A stretch of DNA of 64,000 bases from Platerodrilus igneus (Eukaryota > Arthropoda > Insecta > Coleoptera > Lycidae), in NCBI GenBank assembly GCA_036346225.1, contig JARFIW010000658.1, positions 248,001 to 312,000 on the forward strand, given 5' to 3'. Within the stretch, counting starts at the first letter, position 1; every line of letters begins with the position of its first letter. The notes under the pieces are model-generated. The model had not been told where the DNA came from. It ran no database searches and worked only from the letters and a program-made list of their open reading frames with translations. This document shows positions 21,800-33,351 of the stretch, piece by piece. The translations under genes were made by a program, and so were the position numbers.

Positions 21800-22040
21800 T
21801 GACATTCAGGATACATGCGTTGATATAAAATCAACACAATGCACATACTATTTTGGAATAATAATAGATTACAGACTGTCATTCGCAACTCATGTAAAGA
21901 ATGCTTGCAACAAAACTAAGAAAGTTATGAATGCGTTCTGTTGTCTACTGCCAAATATCGAGGTACCTAAAACATGAGCGGAAGGTACTAAGCTAGTGTA
22001 GCAGTCTATTACACTATATGCTTTGCTAGTCTGTACGAGT
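21800..22040 (+). pseudogene. R1-like LINE reverse-transcriptase fragment
   Basis: A frame contains YFGIIIDYRLSFATHVKNAC and TKKVMNAFCCLLPNIEVPKT, then SITLYALLV. This matches the RT C-terminal segment of R1/jockey-type LINEs (YLGV-ID-RLSF--HV---, K---AL-RLMPN--GP, YGA-IW). The piece is short, with a stop after the proline-rich part. Confidence 0.65.
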
Positions 22041-22587
22041 TAAGGTTCGTGGCTTGGGAGCGGTTTTTTTAAAAAAGACTTCCAACCTTCTTAACACATT
22101 TATTTGATTCTTATACAGAAATTAATGTTGAATTTAGACAATCTTGAAATTATTACTCTAAGTCCGAAACTATTAATTAATTGTACAAAGTGAGTTATCT
22201 ACGAACTGCAATGCTAAAGCTGAACGATGGATTACCTGCCTGTAGGTGGAGCTCCCGGGCCTTTTATAACATCCCTACCCCCTCACAAGTCTGTGGGAAC
22301 TTGCAGACCTAATGTCTGCTTACACTTGACTCTATTCATGATACATAGTTGCTATCTTAAAGCTATTCATAACTACTTTGTTGCGAGCTTACTTCTGCGT
22401 AATCTCGGTACGTGACTGTCTGTGACCACCTGTGACCTGACATCTGCAGTGTCACTTATCTCTGTGCTACAAAGTAGCGTTTCCGTTCCCATGAACGTTA
22501 GTAAACTGAAATGAATTGTCCTTCATGACATTGTTGCACATTACTGAGCGCATTTTCTAATATTTCTAATAACTTCTTAATTATTAG

Positions 22588-22592
<5 letters not shown>
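22041..22592. other. Unassigned sequence
   Basis: No recognisable gene. The open frame at 22,227-22,415 shows no family motif. Confidence 0.45.

Positions 22593-22624
<32 letters not shown>
22593..22624. repeat. (TA)n microsatellite
   Basis: About 16 TA dinucleotides. Confidence 0.95.
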
Positions 22625-22627
<3 letters not shown>

Positions 22628-22689
22628 AATGGGGGATTACATAACTTGCGCAGTCTCTGAAAATAAAACGACAGATTAAATCATATTTG

Positions 22690-23060
22690 TATCGAGCATA
22701 TACCCGATTGACCTTCTAATAGAGGAAAGAAGACCTAAACAAACAGGTCCAAAAATTGGGACAAATTACAAAAGATTCGTGACAAGGGTGGGATGCAAGC
22801 ACCACCTGACTATATACCATGAAACAAAGAACAATTGCACAAGACACCTATACGAAATGAAACGGCATACCTGGAGGGTCTTTGTAGAAAGATATTTACA
22901 AGTTGATCCATGAAGGTGCCGCTCAAAGTAGTAACCGACAAATTGAGCAGACTAACAACGTACTCGATTTTGAAAAAACCTGACGGTACGGAGACAACGA
23001 ACCGGGAGGATGTAGCAAATATGCTTAAGACACCTTAAGACGAGCAGTAAGACCGGGTAA
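22690..23060 (+). pseudogene. R1-like LINE fragment upstream of the RT core
   Basis: A frame reads HLYEMKRHTWRVFVE and then, after a shift, KVVTDKLSRLTTYS and KKPDGTETTNREDVANMLKT. This is the pre-RT linker of R1-like elements (W--FC------WG--YK----KL, L-RPDGT-T---ETV--LL-). It lies downstream of the C-terminal fragment at 21.8 kb although it belongs upstream in the protein, so these are two insertions or a rearranged one. Confidence 0.6.
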
Positions 23061-23123
23061 GAACCGGGTAGGCGAGACTATCCTATACTACACGGACAAA
23101 GAGATCATTGCTCCCTCCCCACA

Positions 23124-23408
23124 CTTGATTTTCTAATGCCACACCCAAAGGAACTACATTGGCCAGGAAGCGAGTTTTTTTACCTGAAAATTTTGAATTT
23201 TACCGAACCCTTGCTGTTACAAGCAAGGTATGAATATTTAAAGTACGTGACAACACTCACACACGAGACCTCCATTTTATCTCTGATCCGAACGAGGGCG
23301 TATTTTTGTGAAAAATGTTCGTGTATTTTTCAAGCGGACCGTGTCGGGATTTGAACCCGGGACCTTGGGTAGAGTAGTTACGCGCATACCAACTACACCG
23401 CTCATAAC
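23124..23408 (-). mobile_element. tRNA-derived SINE, antisense copy
   Basis: Reverse complement of the SINE at 17 kb: B box region near 23,340 (GGGATTTGAACCCGGGACCT on the plus strand, one mismatch), A box region near 23,385, GCAAGG hairpin arm and the 3' end at GATTTTCTAATGCC. It is more diverged than the pair at 17 kb. Its head lies about 15 bp from LTR1. Confidence 0.85.
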
Positions 23409-23424
23409 CGTATCAAACGTTTGC

Positions 23425-24143
23425 TGTAACGGGAGGCCAAGTGCGTTCTTTCTGGGTGTAGCCCACCTACTCGTTGCCGTGGACCAGCTGGTGACTCAAC
23501 CCTGACGTCAGCAACTTCGAGGGTGAGTGTTTTCTTTTTCCATCATTTACGATTGAGCCCATTTCGGTTGGGATTTCCGGATTAAGCTCATGCATTCCTA
23601 AATTTAATCCGTTTGGACAACAATTAGTAAATTAGCTTGAGATCTATTGACACTATATGAATGCATTACTATTTGCTTTAAATAACTAAGAGTGTACAAC
23701 TTGTTAAAGTGAAAATGATTTGAAGGCTTGCTGGCACATTTGAAAATGTTGGTGCAATTAGATGTATATACTTAGTTTTAGATTTAGCATGCTGATTTAG
23801 AGCTGTCGGTTTTAGAGGGGTAATTTTGCTTAATTTCTTTTTTTTGTTGAAATTCAATCTAGGGAGTAACCTAAAACCGGCAGCTCAACATTTAAAAAAA
23901 TTTGTTTTTTGGTTGATATTTTTCTCCTATATTTAGTGTGTAATTATTTATTGCGTGTACATATTGTGTTTAATTATAGGTTTCTTGGTTGATATGTTGT
24001 GTTTTAAGTATGAATAAGTATGTAATTTTCTTTTTATTTCAGAACTCCCTTAATTTTAGTTGTAGGTATAATGCCCCGTCCACTCGCTGATCGAGTCCGG
24101 TCCATTTCTTTTTTTTTTCTAGACTACGTCTATGCACGTAGCA
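23425..24143 (+). repeat. 5' LTR (LTR1)
   Basis: Starts TGTAACGGGAGGCC and ends CACGTAGCA, so it has TG...CA ends. Landmarks are GACGTCAGCAACTTCGAGGG, GATTTAGAGCTGTCGGTTTT, CCGGCAGCTCAACAT and a TTTATTTCAG near the 3' end. It aligns with LTR2 (28.05 kb) and more distantly with the solo LTR at 57.4-58.8 kb. Confidence 0.88.
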
Positions 24144-24151
24144 TTAATATC

Positions 24152-24167
24152 TGGCGCCCAACGTGAG
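24152..24167 (+). promoter_or_regulatory. tRNA primer-binding site
   Basis: TGGCGCCCAACGTGAG, 8 bp after LTR1. TGGCGCCCAACGTGG-type sites are the tRNA-complementary primer sites of many Ty3/Gypsy-type elements. The same core is triplicated on the other strand at 41.3 kb. Confidence 0.85.
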
Positions 24168-24354
24168 CCCGAGAAAATGTGGGTCATGTAGGAACTTAGG
24201 CACTAACAATAATAAACAAAAATCGGAGCAAAAATTAACTAAAACAAACTCGGAGCCAAAACTAACCAAAATAACATCGGAGCCAAAGTTACATGAAACA
24301 AAATCGCAGCACAAGAATATTAACGAATACCAAATCGTAGAAGAAATTAACTAA
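24163..24354 (+). CDS. Short open frame after the primer-binding site
   Basis: A 63-codon frame opening at GTG, just downstream of the LTR, starting SPRKCGSCRNLGTNNN and continuing as lysine- and glutamate-rich short repeats (SEPKLTK, SEPKLHE). The CxxC near its start is suggestive but no domain is recognised. There is no ATG at its start. It sits where gag would begin, yet is too short and repetitive to call gag. Confidence 0.25.
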   Translation: MSPRKCGSCRNLGTNNNKQKSEQKLTKTNSEPKLTKITSEPKLHETKSQHKNINEYQIVEEIN

Positions 24355-27300
24355 ACAAAATCGCAGACCCACGTCAGGGCGTTAGAAACTACCCTTGCCA
24401 CCTCCTAAACCTAGTGCTACAACTACTACACCCCCTGCTATTTCTACTTGGCACAAAACTGTCCAACCAAGGCGGACTTGATTCTATCCTCATTCCGAAC
24501 CTGAGGTCATATGTCGGCAAAATCCTAATATCCTTGATCTTGTTTCGTTCTCCTTTTGGCGGTGTAAATGCGTTAAGCCCATTATCTAGTACTCGCGCTC
24601 CAGATGACAACTTTGCTCTCCTTCGGACATGATTTTTGGACATTACGATTTCGTTTTGCTTCTTTGTTTCAAGGAGTTTTCTTTCGTTTATTTCTTTTTT
24701 ACCCGTGTGGGTCCGGGAATAGAATTGCCCCATGGTACGACCTGCCTGTCGTAAGAGACGACTACAGTAATCCAACACATACACACACGCACAATGTATA
24801 CACGCACAACACATACACACGCACTTCTTACACACCCACACACACATACATACACGCACGCACACGCACACACCTACTCATACATAACTACACTGGGATT
24901 CTGTTTTGTTTTCTTTTCTACAATTTTGGTTTTTTGGGTTTGTATTTGGTGTTAGTGTTATTCTTTTTGGGTTTTTCCTTTTTTTTCCTTTTTTTCATTC
25001 CTTCCATTCCACATTCCTCTCCTTTTCATTTTGCTGGTCTTCCTTGTTGTCGGTCTCTATACCGATTGTGTTTCGTCCATCCGTTCCTGTGGTAGGTGCT
25101 TTCTAGTTCGTCTTTCTTCCTTCGGAAACTACGACTTAGTTGACTTAAGAACTAGTTAGCCTTTCTTTTCTTCGGTTTCGACTACCACAGTTGAGAGCAC
25201 ATGGTTCCTTTTCTCAGCGTTCCTCATTTCCTCGTTCTCCCTTGTTGTTCCTTTGTTTGCTTGAGACTTGACATTTGGGTCCTCTTCTGGCTGGCACTGT
25301 TGGGTTTTCTTTTTCGTTCCTTTACTTCTGTTGAGGTTGAAGACTGTTTCTTCACAAGAAATATCCGTCCTCCGACGACTGTTTCAGTGTCCAGGCCGTT
25401 CCATCTCAGTTCTCCTAGATTGTGTATTACCCGTCTTTCCTTCCTTCCTTCCTTTTCCCTTTCTTTCTCTTTCCTCTATTCTTGGACCTTCGAGCCAGAT
25501 AAAAGTTTTTTGTGTGTTTTGTTGGATGTTTTTTTTTGGTTTCTTTATTCTGGTAAAAAATTTTCTTTTAGTTCGCAAGCGAATTTTTTGTCCTTTCTTT
25601 TTCTTTTTGGTTTTTTGTTGGTCTTGCTCGCTCCCATTATTTTGCTTCCCTACCCCGACTTTTTAATTTTGTTGGGGGGGGGGGGATCTGTTACGTCCAC
25701 TTTCTGCAATAATTGGTTATTTTATTTACAATAATCTTCAACTCAAACCCTTTGCCAATTAATTATCTGTTTATCTAAATTCCATGTCTACGGTTTGCAC
25801 CCTTTCTTTTACAGGTAGGAATGGGTGTACAACAGAGTCTAAACAAAACTCTGGCGAGACTAGCGTCGACTGTTTGTGGCTGCGGTAGATTGCAAAAGAC
25901 TATATCTCAGGGGTTTAGAAAACAAAGTTAAATTTTACCCAGACCAGTTATAGGGATGCAATTTAGAACGTGACAAAAAAATACCTTAATACAACTTATA
26001 TATTGACGTTTAGGTAATAACATTAATAAAAAAATTAAATATATACCCCTATTTTCTTATAACCAAATTTTCATACGATAAAATCACTAAGTGTAGTTTG
26101 TATATCTACACTCTAATAATTTTAAAATTTGTCTCAAACTCTACCAGATAGGATATTAGAAAATCTAAAATTTCTTATTGTGCTTAGACACAATTTCAAG
26201 TTAAACGTTCTAAGTAGAAGAAAATCATAAATACGCTTTGTTGTATTTAACATTAGTCAAGAGAATTTAAAATAAACATTTAAAACGAACATAATCTCAA
26301 TATGCACAAAAAAGGTTTTATGAAAGCTTTTATGTTTACAACTTATAAGGTTATACCAAGAAAGCAACATTAGTTAAGATATAGGTAAGTAAATGTATGA
26401 CTATATTTTACATGCATTATTTTTCTAGATATTTAAGATTTAAAATGTAACACATGCACATTGTTGCGTCACAAAAATAAATAGGATAGACTCATACCTG
26501 TGTTCAAGATATATGAAAGAAACGTATACTTAAGCATTGAGCATACGGCTTGTTTAAAGTTATAGTATCTTCTTATCGTTTGTTAAGACGAACACCATCG
26601 TTATTTATTTTGGTTGTTAACCTCAAACTTCAAATGGGTAAGAGCCAATCCTTTTGTTCCACAACCATATGCTTTGTTAACGGAGCATTTAATTTATTTT
26701 AGAAGGTAAATAAACGTCAATATAAAATTACTGTACGATAATAGATAATATTTGTAGGTAATAGAATTTATGCTTCAGGCTTAGATAGCCTTGCATAGAT
26801 AATTAGATCCTTCATCAAAAAATATTTTACCGGAGGATATATCACCGGAAGATACTTCACCATAGAACCCTAGAAAATAAACGTGTTACAAAAGCGAAGT
26901 ACTGTAATACGTCACGAGAACCGTCTGAAAGTTTTATCTGTAATCAGTTTACCATTCTTGAGTATTTTGAACGGGTAATTCAGGTAGACTTTCTCCATAC
27001 ATATTTTGCTAGTATTCTGAAACGATATTTATGTATGTTAAGAAGAATAAAAGAAAAAGACACCTATTACATACCAGGTACGACATCATGGCCTTAGAAA
27101 GGACATCTTTATCAGGAAACGGTATGTGCACAAAAAAAGTCAGATTTCAAAACACGAAAATTTATTCTGGTTTTGAAGATAACCACACATTTTGAGAGAG
27201 GGACAAACAAGAAAACCATCCTAAATGACAGATTCATGTATACATCAGTTGTGTATTTATGGACATTATTCAAAGGTTTACCAATTAGAAAATTACATCT

Positions 27301-28046
27301 GATTATAATTATTTATATTATTTATACAAAAGAAAAAATATTAAATAAAAATAAAGATCGACGTATATAGTGTATTATTTTATACTATTATAGGAAAATG
27401 TTACACAAATCAAAACTAACTTGTGATTGTAAACGGTATTAATATAAAATTAGGATGAAGAAATACTTGTATAAGGAAGGAAGTGGGACCTCAATGTATC
27501 ATGGCGAGGCAATGGCAAATTGACGTGTTACAGGTTAAATAAAATCGTTGATTCATAATTAAATAGAAATACGCTGGCTAATAATTTTCAACTAAAATCC
27601 ACTTTGCTTCTAAAACGAAACTTTATTCAATAAATTAAATATCCTGTATATTTTACTTGGTAAATACTTCCGCTAATTAAGAATAAATTCTACTTCCCAG
27701 CATTCCCTAACTTAAAGTTTACGCTATTCTCAGATAGTCGATAACGTGTTTCAAGTATCCGATAATTGCTACTTATGTGTTTCCCGTCGGAAGAATACGT
27801 CGAATTAAAGGTGCGTATTATTCCAATATAAACTATGTTTTTCCAGGTTAATTCTGAATAGAAATATTACCTGAACTCTGGTCAATGGCTGAACGAAATT
27901 GATTTTATTTGCTTTCCAATCTACACAACGGAGACACGTGTAGGAATGTTTGGTTGTTTCCATTATTCGTTATGAAAATTTCGCGCACGCAGTACGACGT
28001 GCTTCGTTCGACGGCCTTAAAGCCACGATGAATGGTCGTCCCTTGC
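24355..28046. other. Non-coding interior of the LTR element
   Basis: The first part (to about 25,740) is T-rich on the plus strand, with a CA microsatellite, CCTT runs and a run of about 12 G at 25,675-25,685. The second part is AT-rich and featureless. No retroelement protein motif appears in any frame. The long open frames here (e.g. 25,201-25,734) are F/L/S-rich products of pyrimidine bias. Confidence 0.7.
24776..24873. repeat. CA-rich microsatellite
   Basis: Imperfect (CA)n with ACACGC and ACATAC variants. It produces spurious His/Thr- and Cys/Val-rich open frames on both strands. Confidence 0.9.
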
Positions 28047-28774
28047 TGTAATGGGAGGCCAAGTGCGTTCTTTCTGGGTGTAGGTCCACCTACTCGTTGC
28101 CGTGGACCAGCTAGTGACTCAACCCTGACGTCAGCAACTTCGAGGGTGAGTGTTTTCTTTTTCCATCATTTACAATTGCGCCCATATCGGTTGGGATTTC
28201 CGGTTTAAGCTCATGCATTCCTAAATTTAATCCGTTTGGACGACAATTAGTAAATTAGTTTGAGATTTATAGACACTATATGAATGCATTACTATTTGCT
28301 TTAAATAACTAAGAGTGTACTACTTATTAAAGTGAAAATGATTTGAAGGCTTGCTGGCACGTTTGAAAATGTTGCTGCCATTAGATGTATATACTTTGTT
28401 TTTGATTTACCATGCTGATTTAGAGCTGTTGGTTTTAGAGGGGTAATTTCGCTTAATTTCTTTTTTTGTTGAAACTCAATCTAGGGAGTAACTTAAAACC
28501 CGCAGCTCACCATTTAAAAAAAAGAGATTTGTTCTTTTGGTTGATATTTTTCTCTTAGATTTAGTGTGTAATTATTTATTGCGTGTACATATTGTGTTTA
28601 ATTATAGGTTTTTTTTTGTCGATATGTTGTGTTTTGAGTATGAATGAGTGTGTGTAATTTTCTTTCTTTATTTCAGGCCTCCCTTAATTTTTGTTGTAGG
28701 TATAATACCCCACCCACTCGTCGATGGAACCCCGTTGGTTTTCTTTTTTCTAGGCTACGTCAATGCACGTAGCA
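28047..28774 (+). repeat. 3' LTR (LTR2)
   Basis: Starts TGTAATGGGAGGCC and ends CACGTAGCA; same landmarks as LTR1 with scattered substitutions and small indels. No primer-binding site follows it, as expected for a 3' LTR. Confidence 0.88.
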
Positions 28775-30166
28775 AATTGTTTGAATTTTTAGGCCTATTA
28801 GAGAATAGACGCAATGAGAAGGCATTACAAATTATAAAAGGCTAATACTTTTATTAGCTTGGTGTTGAGGGTGAAATTGGCATGAACAAGTCAATTTAGT
28901 TTATACCGTTAGATATTTAGTTTTAGGGTGCAATAGGACGCGGCACGGTCTGGTCACAACAACACGTAGTCAGTGTCAAATTTTTCACCCTATCTAGTGC
29001 TGCTCACTTCATCACCTATTTATTAAATAGTTACCAAACCGTTTCTTTTCCCGCTGGACATAAGGACTTTACGCTCGATGTCCGTTCACCCGTGAGTGAT
29101 AAGGCTGTAGTCTCCACAAAACGTAAAATATTTTCGTTTTAAATCAGTTTACATGTTATTATAATTTTAAAAGCAATTATAGCTGTATTACAATGACAAT
29201 TTTTTAAAACCGTTGCATGAATGAACCATGAACATAGCATACAAAGTGACGTAATAAATAACGTTTAAAAATATCTCGTATAAGTCATATAAAATATATT
29301 ACATCCAGGAGAGACCTACGACAAGTGTTTTTGAAATTAATATCTAAGTTTATACCATTCTGGGGCATGTGGTTAACTTTTTTTGTCGCTCTAAGACATA
29401 TGTGTATCGTTTTAATTTTTTTATATAACATTGCACAGCTTTTAATAGCTTCTTTCCAAGACACAGCACTGTTATTAGAGTTCATTCTCTTTTCCTGTTT
29501 ATTTACAAGAAGCGCAAAAAATATCAAAGTTTAATTTTTGCATGCTAAATCTGAACACTCGAATAGCTTTCAGTTTTATTAAAAGACGCGTTGAGCAGAA
29601 GTAAGCAAATAAGAATCAATTTGCTGCCTTCGTTATAACAGATGGCGTGTCAATTCCCTAATGGCAAATAAATGCAAAATATGAGTTGTGTTTCAGATTC
29701 TATATTTTCCATAAAGCAGATTTGTATTATTTTGTATATTAGTAGATTGTTTAGGAACCAGGGGGTTTACTCTTTAGATATCGTTCATGTATTCAGCGTG
29801 ATTGGATTGTCATCCAATAGTAATATTGAAGCTAACTAGTAATATGCACGCCTACAATTACCCAATAATCAGAATTTCAATCATTTTTTGTTTAAAAATG
29901 GCTAAAATGGAGAATCCATTTTTAATCTTTAGAAACGAAAGAAACTATTATTTGACTAGACACGTAATTCCATAGACTGGCAAATAAATGGCTTCTTTAT
30001 GGACTGCACAAGAAAAATTAATCAGAAATCTTAATAAGCACCGTTTAACACATACAAGGTGAGTGATATATACAAGTCGAACCAAACATCTTACACCCTA
30101 CTGCAGAAAACCAACGTCAGGCTGAAAAATTATCTTTATAAGTAGTAGCTTTCTCAGAGGAGATAC
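28775..30166. other. Unassigned sequence
   Basis: Contains a somewhat less AT-rich patch at 28,930-29,110 with no recognisable family, then AT-rich sequence. No gene supported. Confidence 0.45.
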
Positions 30167-31640
30167 TGTTACCAAACTGCACCTCTGGGCTGTGAAGAAA
30201 TACTGCCCATACCTGGAGGACAGAAAATTCACTCTGCGAACTGACAGCAGAGCCATGCTGTGGCTAGACCGATCCAAGGACGCCAAATCCAGGAATTTGG
30301 CTTCCAAGTAGAACACTTGTCTGGAGAAAAGAATGACCTCCCAGACTTCCTGTCCCGTAACCCCGAGGACACAGCTATACCCGAGGTAGTCACGCACGAA
30401 ACCCGACTGTTGCCATCCCCCACGAGCCAGAGAAAGTCCTCCAAGTGAGCTACGTTCAACAAGGCGAACTACTCCCCCAAGTGCAAGCCGCCCAAAGCAA
30501 CCACGCAGTTGCCTAACGAATGATTCAACACTGAACGGTGATTGCACAAAGAGAACCCCAAGAAGACCACGAACGACACATATAGACAACTTCGTGGTCG
30601 AAAACGGTTACCTATGGAGACGAAACCCAAACGGTAACCGACTAAAAGTACCGCAGCTATGCAAGAAGACACCCTGGGGTAGAAGAAACCTGCCGGGTGA
30701 TGAGCCAACGATACTTCTGGCCAAAAATGAGTGACGATATCAAAAGTATGTCCGCCAATGTTGGACCTGCGCCGCCATCAACCGAGGTTTTCTACAGCCC
30801 AAAGCCCCAATAAGTTCCCACAGACCAGCACAGCCATGGGAAGTAACCCCAGTCGACTTAATGGGGCCCTACGCAGAAACCTCCAACAAAAATTTATACC
30901 TTCTTGTTATCACCGATCTATTCAGTCGATGGACAGAAACCTTTCCACTAGCCATAGCGAGATCTAGGACCATCTGCAAGCTCCTAGAGAATATAGTCTT
31001 CGCCCACTACGGTTACCAAAAACCATAATATCAGATAATGGCCCCAGTTCTGCTCCAGACATTGGGACCGCAACCTACAAAGATGGGGAACACAGCATTA
31101 CACCACCCCCGTCTACCATGCCCGTGTGAACCCCGTGGAAAAACGCAACCAAAAGCTAAAGATAGGTCTGCGCCTACACGTCACCCAGCACAATGTTAAT
31201 ACCTGGGATATGGCCCTACCTAGCATACTGTTCGTACTACGAACACGCAAGAACACAGCTACGGGCACTACCCTTAGCTAAGCGCTTTTTAGGATACGAG
31301 CTACTAAGGCCGGACATATAAACCGGGGACCAAACCGAAGACACGCAAGACAAGAGCGAATCCTGCAAGTTCACTAGAACGAACAGAACTACCGGAACCG
31401 CTATGCTAACCGAGGCCCAGGGGCACCTCAATACCAAGCCGGAGAGTTGGTAATGACCAGAAATCAAACCAACAAACCCCAATTTCAAACTAAATGGACA
31501 GGCCCTGGCCAATCATCCTGGACGAAGACACACATACCGAGTTCGGAAAGAGTACGGCGAAGCCGTGAAAATCCATGTCGACGATATAAGGCGTGCTCCG
31601 CAGAACTCTGCACCCCGTGCCATCAACCACGTCAGAACGT
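30167..31640 (+). pseudogene. Ty3/Gypsy RNase H and integrase (relic)
   Basis: The frame enters at RNase H: LWAVKKYCPYLEDRKFTLRT, DSRAMLW, then (shifted) FQVEHLSGEKNDLPDFLSR. Integrase follows: RVMSQRYFWPKM, QCWTCAAINRG (zinc-binding CxxC), VDLMGPYAETSNKNLYLLV, ITDLFSRWTETFPLAIA, a SDNGP stretch and NPVEKRNQKLK, so the D, D, E triad is visible. The C-terminal stretch has VRKEYGEAVKIHVDDIRRAP. Stops and shifts occur. Protease and RT are missing. The 5' edge is fused to the first 15 bases of the element's LTR (see findings). It is inactive. Confidence 0.82.
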
Positions 31641-31656
31641 CGTCTTCAGCGGGGGG
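31641..31656 (+). promoter_or_regulatory. Putative polypurine tract
   Basis: CAGCGGGGGG directly precedes TGTTACC, the presumed start of the 3' LTR. A G-rich purine run in this position is the usual primer for plus-strand DNA synthesis. Confidence 0.55.
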
Positions 31657-32009
31657 TGTTACCAAACTGCATCACCTATGGCTAACGTCGTTCTGACAAG
31701 CCGCACCCCAGCTTTTAGAATAAGGCGGAACCGCACACCCAATGGGAATGCGCGCCTTCCTGAAGAGTATTAAAAAGAAGCGAAATGTTACCGTCCAAAG
31801 AAGGCAGCGTCTGTTAGTAAGTAGGCTTGGCTTATTTAATTGTTTAATAATATAAGCAAAATCAGTATAAGTTGCCAAATAATACACAAATAAAATAAAA
31901 TTGAGTAAATTAATTCAATTCAGCTGGCTTCGGAAGGCTTCGTGGTTGCTGTGAAGCCAGAAGTAAATTTGCACACTGATTAAATGTCTGTATGCACCAT
32001 TTAGTGGGG

Positions 32010-32425
32010 TGTAGAGGTTTTCGGAAATCTTCGGGTTTGATCGGGAAGCTTCGGAAGTTGCTCAAGAGGCCCAATTGTAAACTTGAACCAGGACGGTTAG
32101 GACATATATGTAGGTCGACGAGGTCCAGACAGCTTTGGTGGTCTTCGTATCTCGTCGGTGGTCTTCGTTTTAGTGGTGGATCAAAGTTGCGTTAAAAGAA
32201 ATTATGAAATGTGCTTATATGCACTTAAAACACTATTATTTACAATATATGCAAAGAAAAAGTGGTTTAGAAGGCTTCGGTTATCTTTGGGAAGCTTCGG
32301 ACACCTTCGGACTTGACGGGTGAGGCCCAAAATTAACTTGTTCGGTGGTGAATAGCGATTGACTATAGCCCTGGAGGGTCCAGACGTCTTTGGTGATCTT
32401 CGGTATACTTCGGCAGAGGTCGTAG
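32010..32425 (+). repeat. Diverged direct duplication rich in CTTCGG
   Basis: Two blocks starting near 32,010 and 32,265 share GGGAAGCTTCGGA, GAGGCCCAA--T-AACTTG, GGTCCAGAC--CTTTGGTG and TCTTCG. They form a direct duplication of about 255 bp with much divergence. Confidence 0.65.
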
Positions 32426-32520
32426 ATGGTGGGGCTCTAGGCCTAGGAGAGCTCGGTCCCGTCGAATTCTACTGGGGTGATGTCCCGCAGGTAGATCTGA
32501 CAAACACATACCATCGTCAC

Positions 32521-32608
32521 TGCAGAAACTTATCTCTCGGTCGCTGTAAGAGGTGCATGGAGTGACTGCCTTTGGCGACGGCGGTAGTGGAGAGATAAGT
32601 TTCGGGTG
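32521..32608. repeat. 14-bp inverted repeat
   Basis: GAAACTTATCTCTC and its exact complement GAGAGATAAGTTTC enclose about 58 bp. It could form a hairpin in LTR RNA. Confidence 0.7.
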
Positions 32609-32777
32609 CAATCTTACAGAACGGATTGCTTGCCGGAAAGCGTTTTGTTCCTGTTTGCGGGCCACTTGGTGCGCAGAACGAGGGTTACGAGCTATACGTA
32701 GTGTTTCGTTTATATCAGTAAGTTAATACCACGGCCTCCAGGTACGGCGACGGTTAGGGTAGCGTGTGGATAGGACG

Positions 32778-32905
32778 CAGGCTATGAGGAGCACTGCGTA
32801 GGAGTTCAGCGGGCTATGATAAGCACCACTTTGGAAAGGGCTGCAGACTATGATGAGAACTGTAGGTGGAAAGGTGATCCCAGACTATGAGGAGTACTAG
32901 GACTG
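32778..32905 (+). repeat. Minisatellite, about 33-bp unit
   Basis: (A/G)(G/A)CTATGA-GAG-ACT repeats at about 32,780, 32,812, 32,845 and 32,882 with variable intervening sequence. Confidence 0.75.
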
Positions 32906-33351
32906 ATTTATGCAGAAATTGAATTTGTATTTATAGTCTTCAAGTCGCTATCCATTGTGTGTTGAAAAACGCTTATCAGAGCTTTAACCAATGAACTGTA
33001 TTGTCGATTTTAGGTTGTAAATTTTGATTATTCAAAATATGTTGGTTTCACAAATTGTTGGAATTGTTCTGTGCTCAGCACGTGTACTCTGATATAGTCA
33101 AACTTCTACGTTCGCAGTTCGTTCAGTCTATTGCATGGGATCATAGTGTTAACAGAAAAGTCAGCAGACCGGCACTACTCGTTGATACCTAGATCCGAGA
33201 ACATTAAAACATACACACCGGTAATCTTATATCTCGGCTGAATCACACGCTCATCGGTGATTATTCAATATTTAGATAAGTACACTTGCTCCGGTGATTA
33301 AATCTTCTGGAGATTCTCTCACAAACCATTCTGAATCCCAGTTAGTAGTTC

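Larger units (their letters stand above)
23425..28774 (+). mobile_element. LTR retrotransposon without pol (LARD-like)
   Basis: Two direct LTRs of 719 and 728 bp, clearly homologous along their whole length, enclose 3.9 kb. A primer-binding site (TGGCGCCCAACGTGAG) follows LTR1 by 8 bp. The interior shows no protease, RT, integrase or gag motif. It is a pyrimidine-rich half followed by an AT-rich half. It fits a large retrotransposon derivative moved in trans. No convincing polypurine tract before LTR2 and no matching target duplication were found, so the pair could also be a rearranged element. Confidence 0.72.

Noticed and set aside
24389..24871. 160-codon minus-strand open frame
   Set aside because: Its N-terminal third is the CA microsatellite read as Cys/Val repeats and the rest shows no family motif. 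It lies inside the LTR element's non-coding interior.
25201..25734. 177-codon plus-strand frame rich in Phe, Leu and Ser that looks like a membrane protein
   Set aside because: It results from a pyrimidine-rich tract: overlapping frames on the same strand are also open with the same composition.
30098..30589. 163-codon minus-strand frame
   Set aside because: It is antisense to the RNase H/integrase relic, which has clear motifs on the plus strand.
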